64,000 nucleotides of DNA from Diphasiastrum complanatum (lineage: Eukaryota > Streptophyta > Lycopodiopsida > Lycopodiales > Lycopodiaceae): the NCBI GenBank assembly GCA_029204225.1, contig MU832104.1, forward strand, positions 23,131 through 87,130, written 5' to 3'. Of this stretch, positions 63,871 to 64,000 are shown piece after piece. How positions within the stretch are numbered: position 1 is the first letter of the stretch; every line of letters begins with the position of its first letter. The position numbers were made by a program, and so were the translations under genes. The notes under the pieces were generated by a model. The model was not told the origin of the DNA, searched no databases, and was given only the letters and a program-made list of their open reading frames with translations.

Positions 63871-64000
63871 ACAATCCAATGCCCTCCATGATTCTGATTA
63901 CGTCCTACTTAAGGGCTCTCAACCGAGACTTGAGGCTTGTTTTTTACATCGTGATATATATGTGTTTTCTTCCAGCTCAATAGAGAGATTCAGCATATCT

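Overview
This window reads as nuclear DNA of a land plant with a large, repeat-rich genome. That rests on one host gene with GT-AG introns, one of them about 14.6 kb, surrounded by Ty1/copia, Ty3/gypsy, LINE and hAT elements and many long (GA)n/(CT)n microsatellites. A fern or gymnosperm would fit, but this is inference; the sequence does not name the species.

The only host gene I can support is GET4 (tail-anchored protein targeting), on the minus strand. Five exons fit together codon by codon (47411-47494, 45109-45155, 44443-44565, 29779-29863, 29598-29678), and a tiny terminal exon at 28474-28488 is likely. The 5' half of the gene lies to the right of 47494. I could not find it, so the element cluster at 48-64 kb may also lie inside a GET4 intron.

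Layout: 1-3560 is a decayed hAT transposase gene (minus) with its own short introns and a palindromic subterminal cluster. 3.56-10.1 kb is mostly non-coding, with microsatellites and local tandem duplications. 10.3-12.6 kb is a degenerate copia fragment. 13.5-23.2 kb is a copia nest: an outer element with LTRs of about 1.2 kb carrying a ladder of hairpins and probably broken by an inversion, a second copia (17553-21579) with a perfect 5-bp target duplication, and a third copia fragment inside that. 23.6-25.3 kb is a gypsy relic. 28.5-47.5 kb is the 3' half of GET4. Its giant intron holds a hAT-type MITE, a copia element with an internally inverted RT segment, a gypsy chromodomain relic, another copia 3' end and a LINE scrap. 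49.5-51.0 kb is the 5' end of another copia. 51.1-53.5 kb is a 5'-truncated LINE sitting in a (GA)n tract. 53.5-55.5 kb is a second hAT, cut off by a gypsy element (55550 to beyond the edge), which is itself split by a very young copia (55834-60962, target duplication GGTAT) and by a second LINE fragment.

None of the mobile elements looks autonomous: each has frameshifts, deletions or lost catalytic residues. The most notable observations are the hairpin arrays in two copia families, a young copia whose pol is dead although its LTRs are almost identical, a PCNA-binding-like motif at the LINE C-terminus, and the giant introns of GET4.
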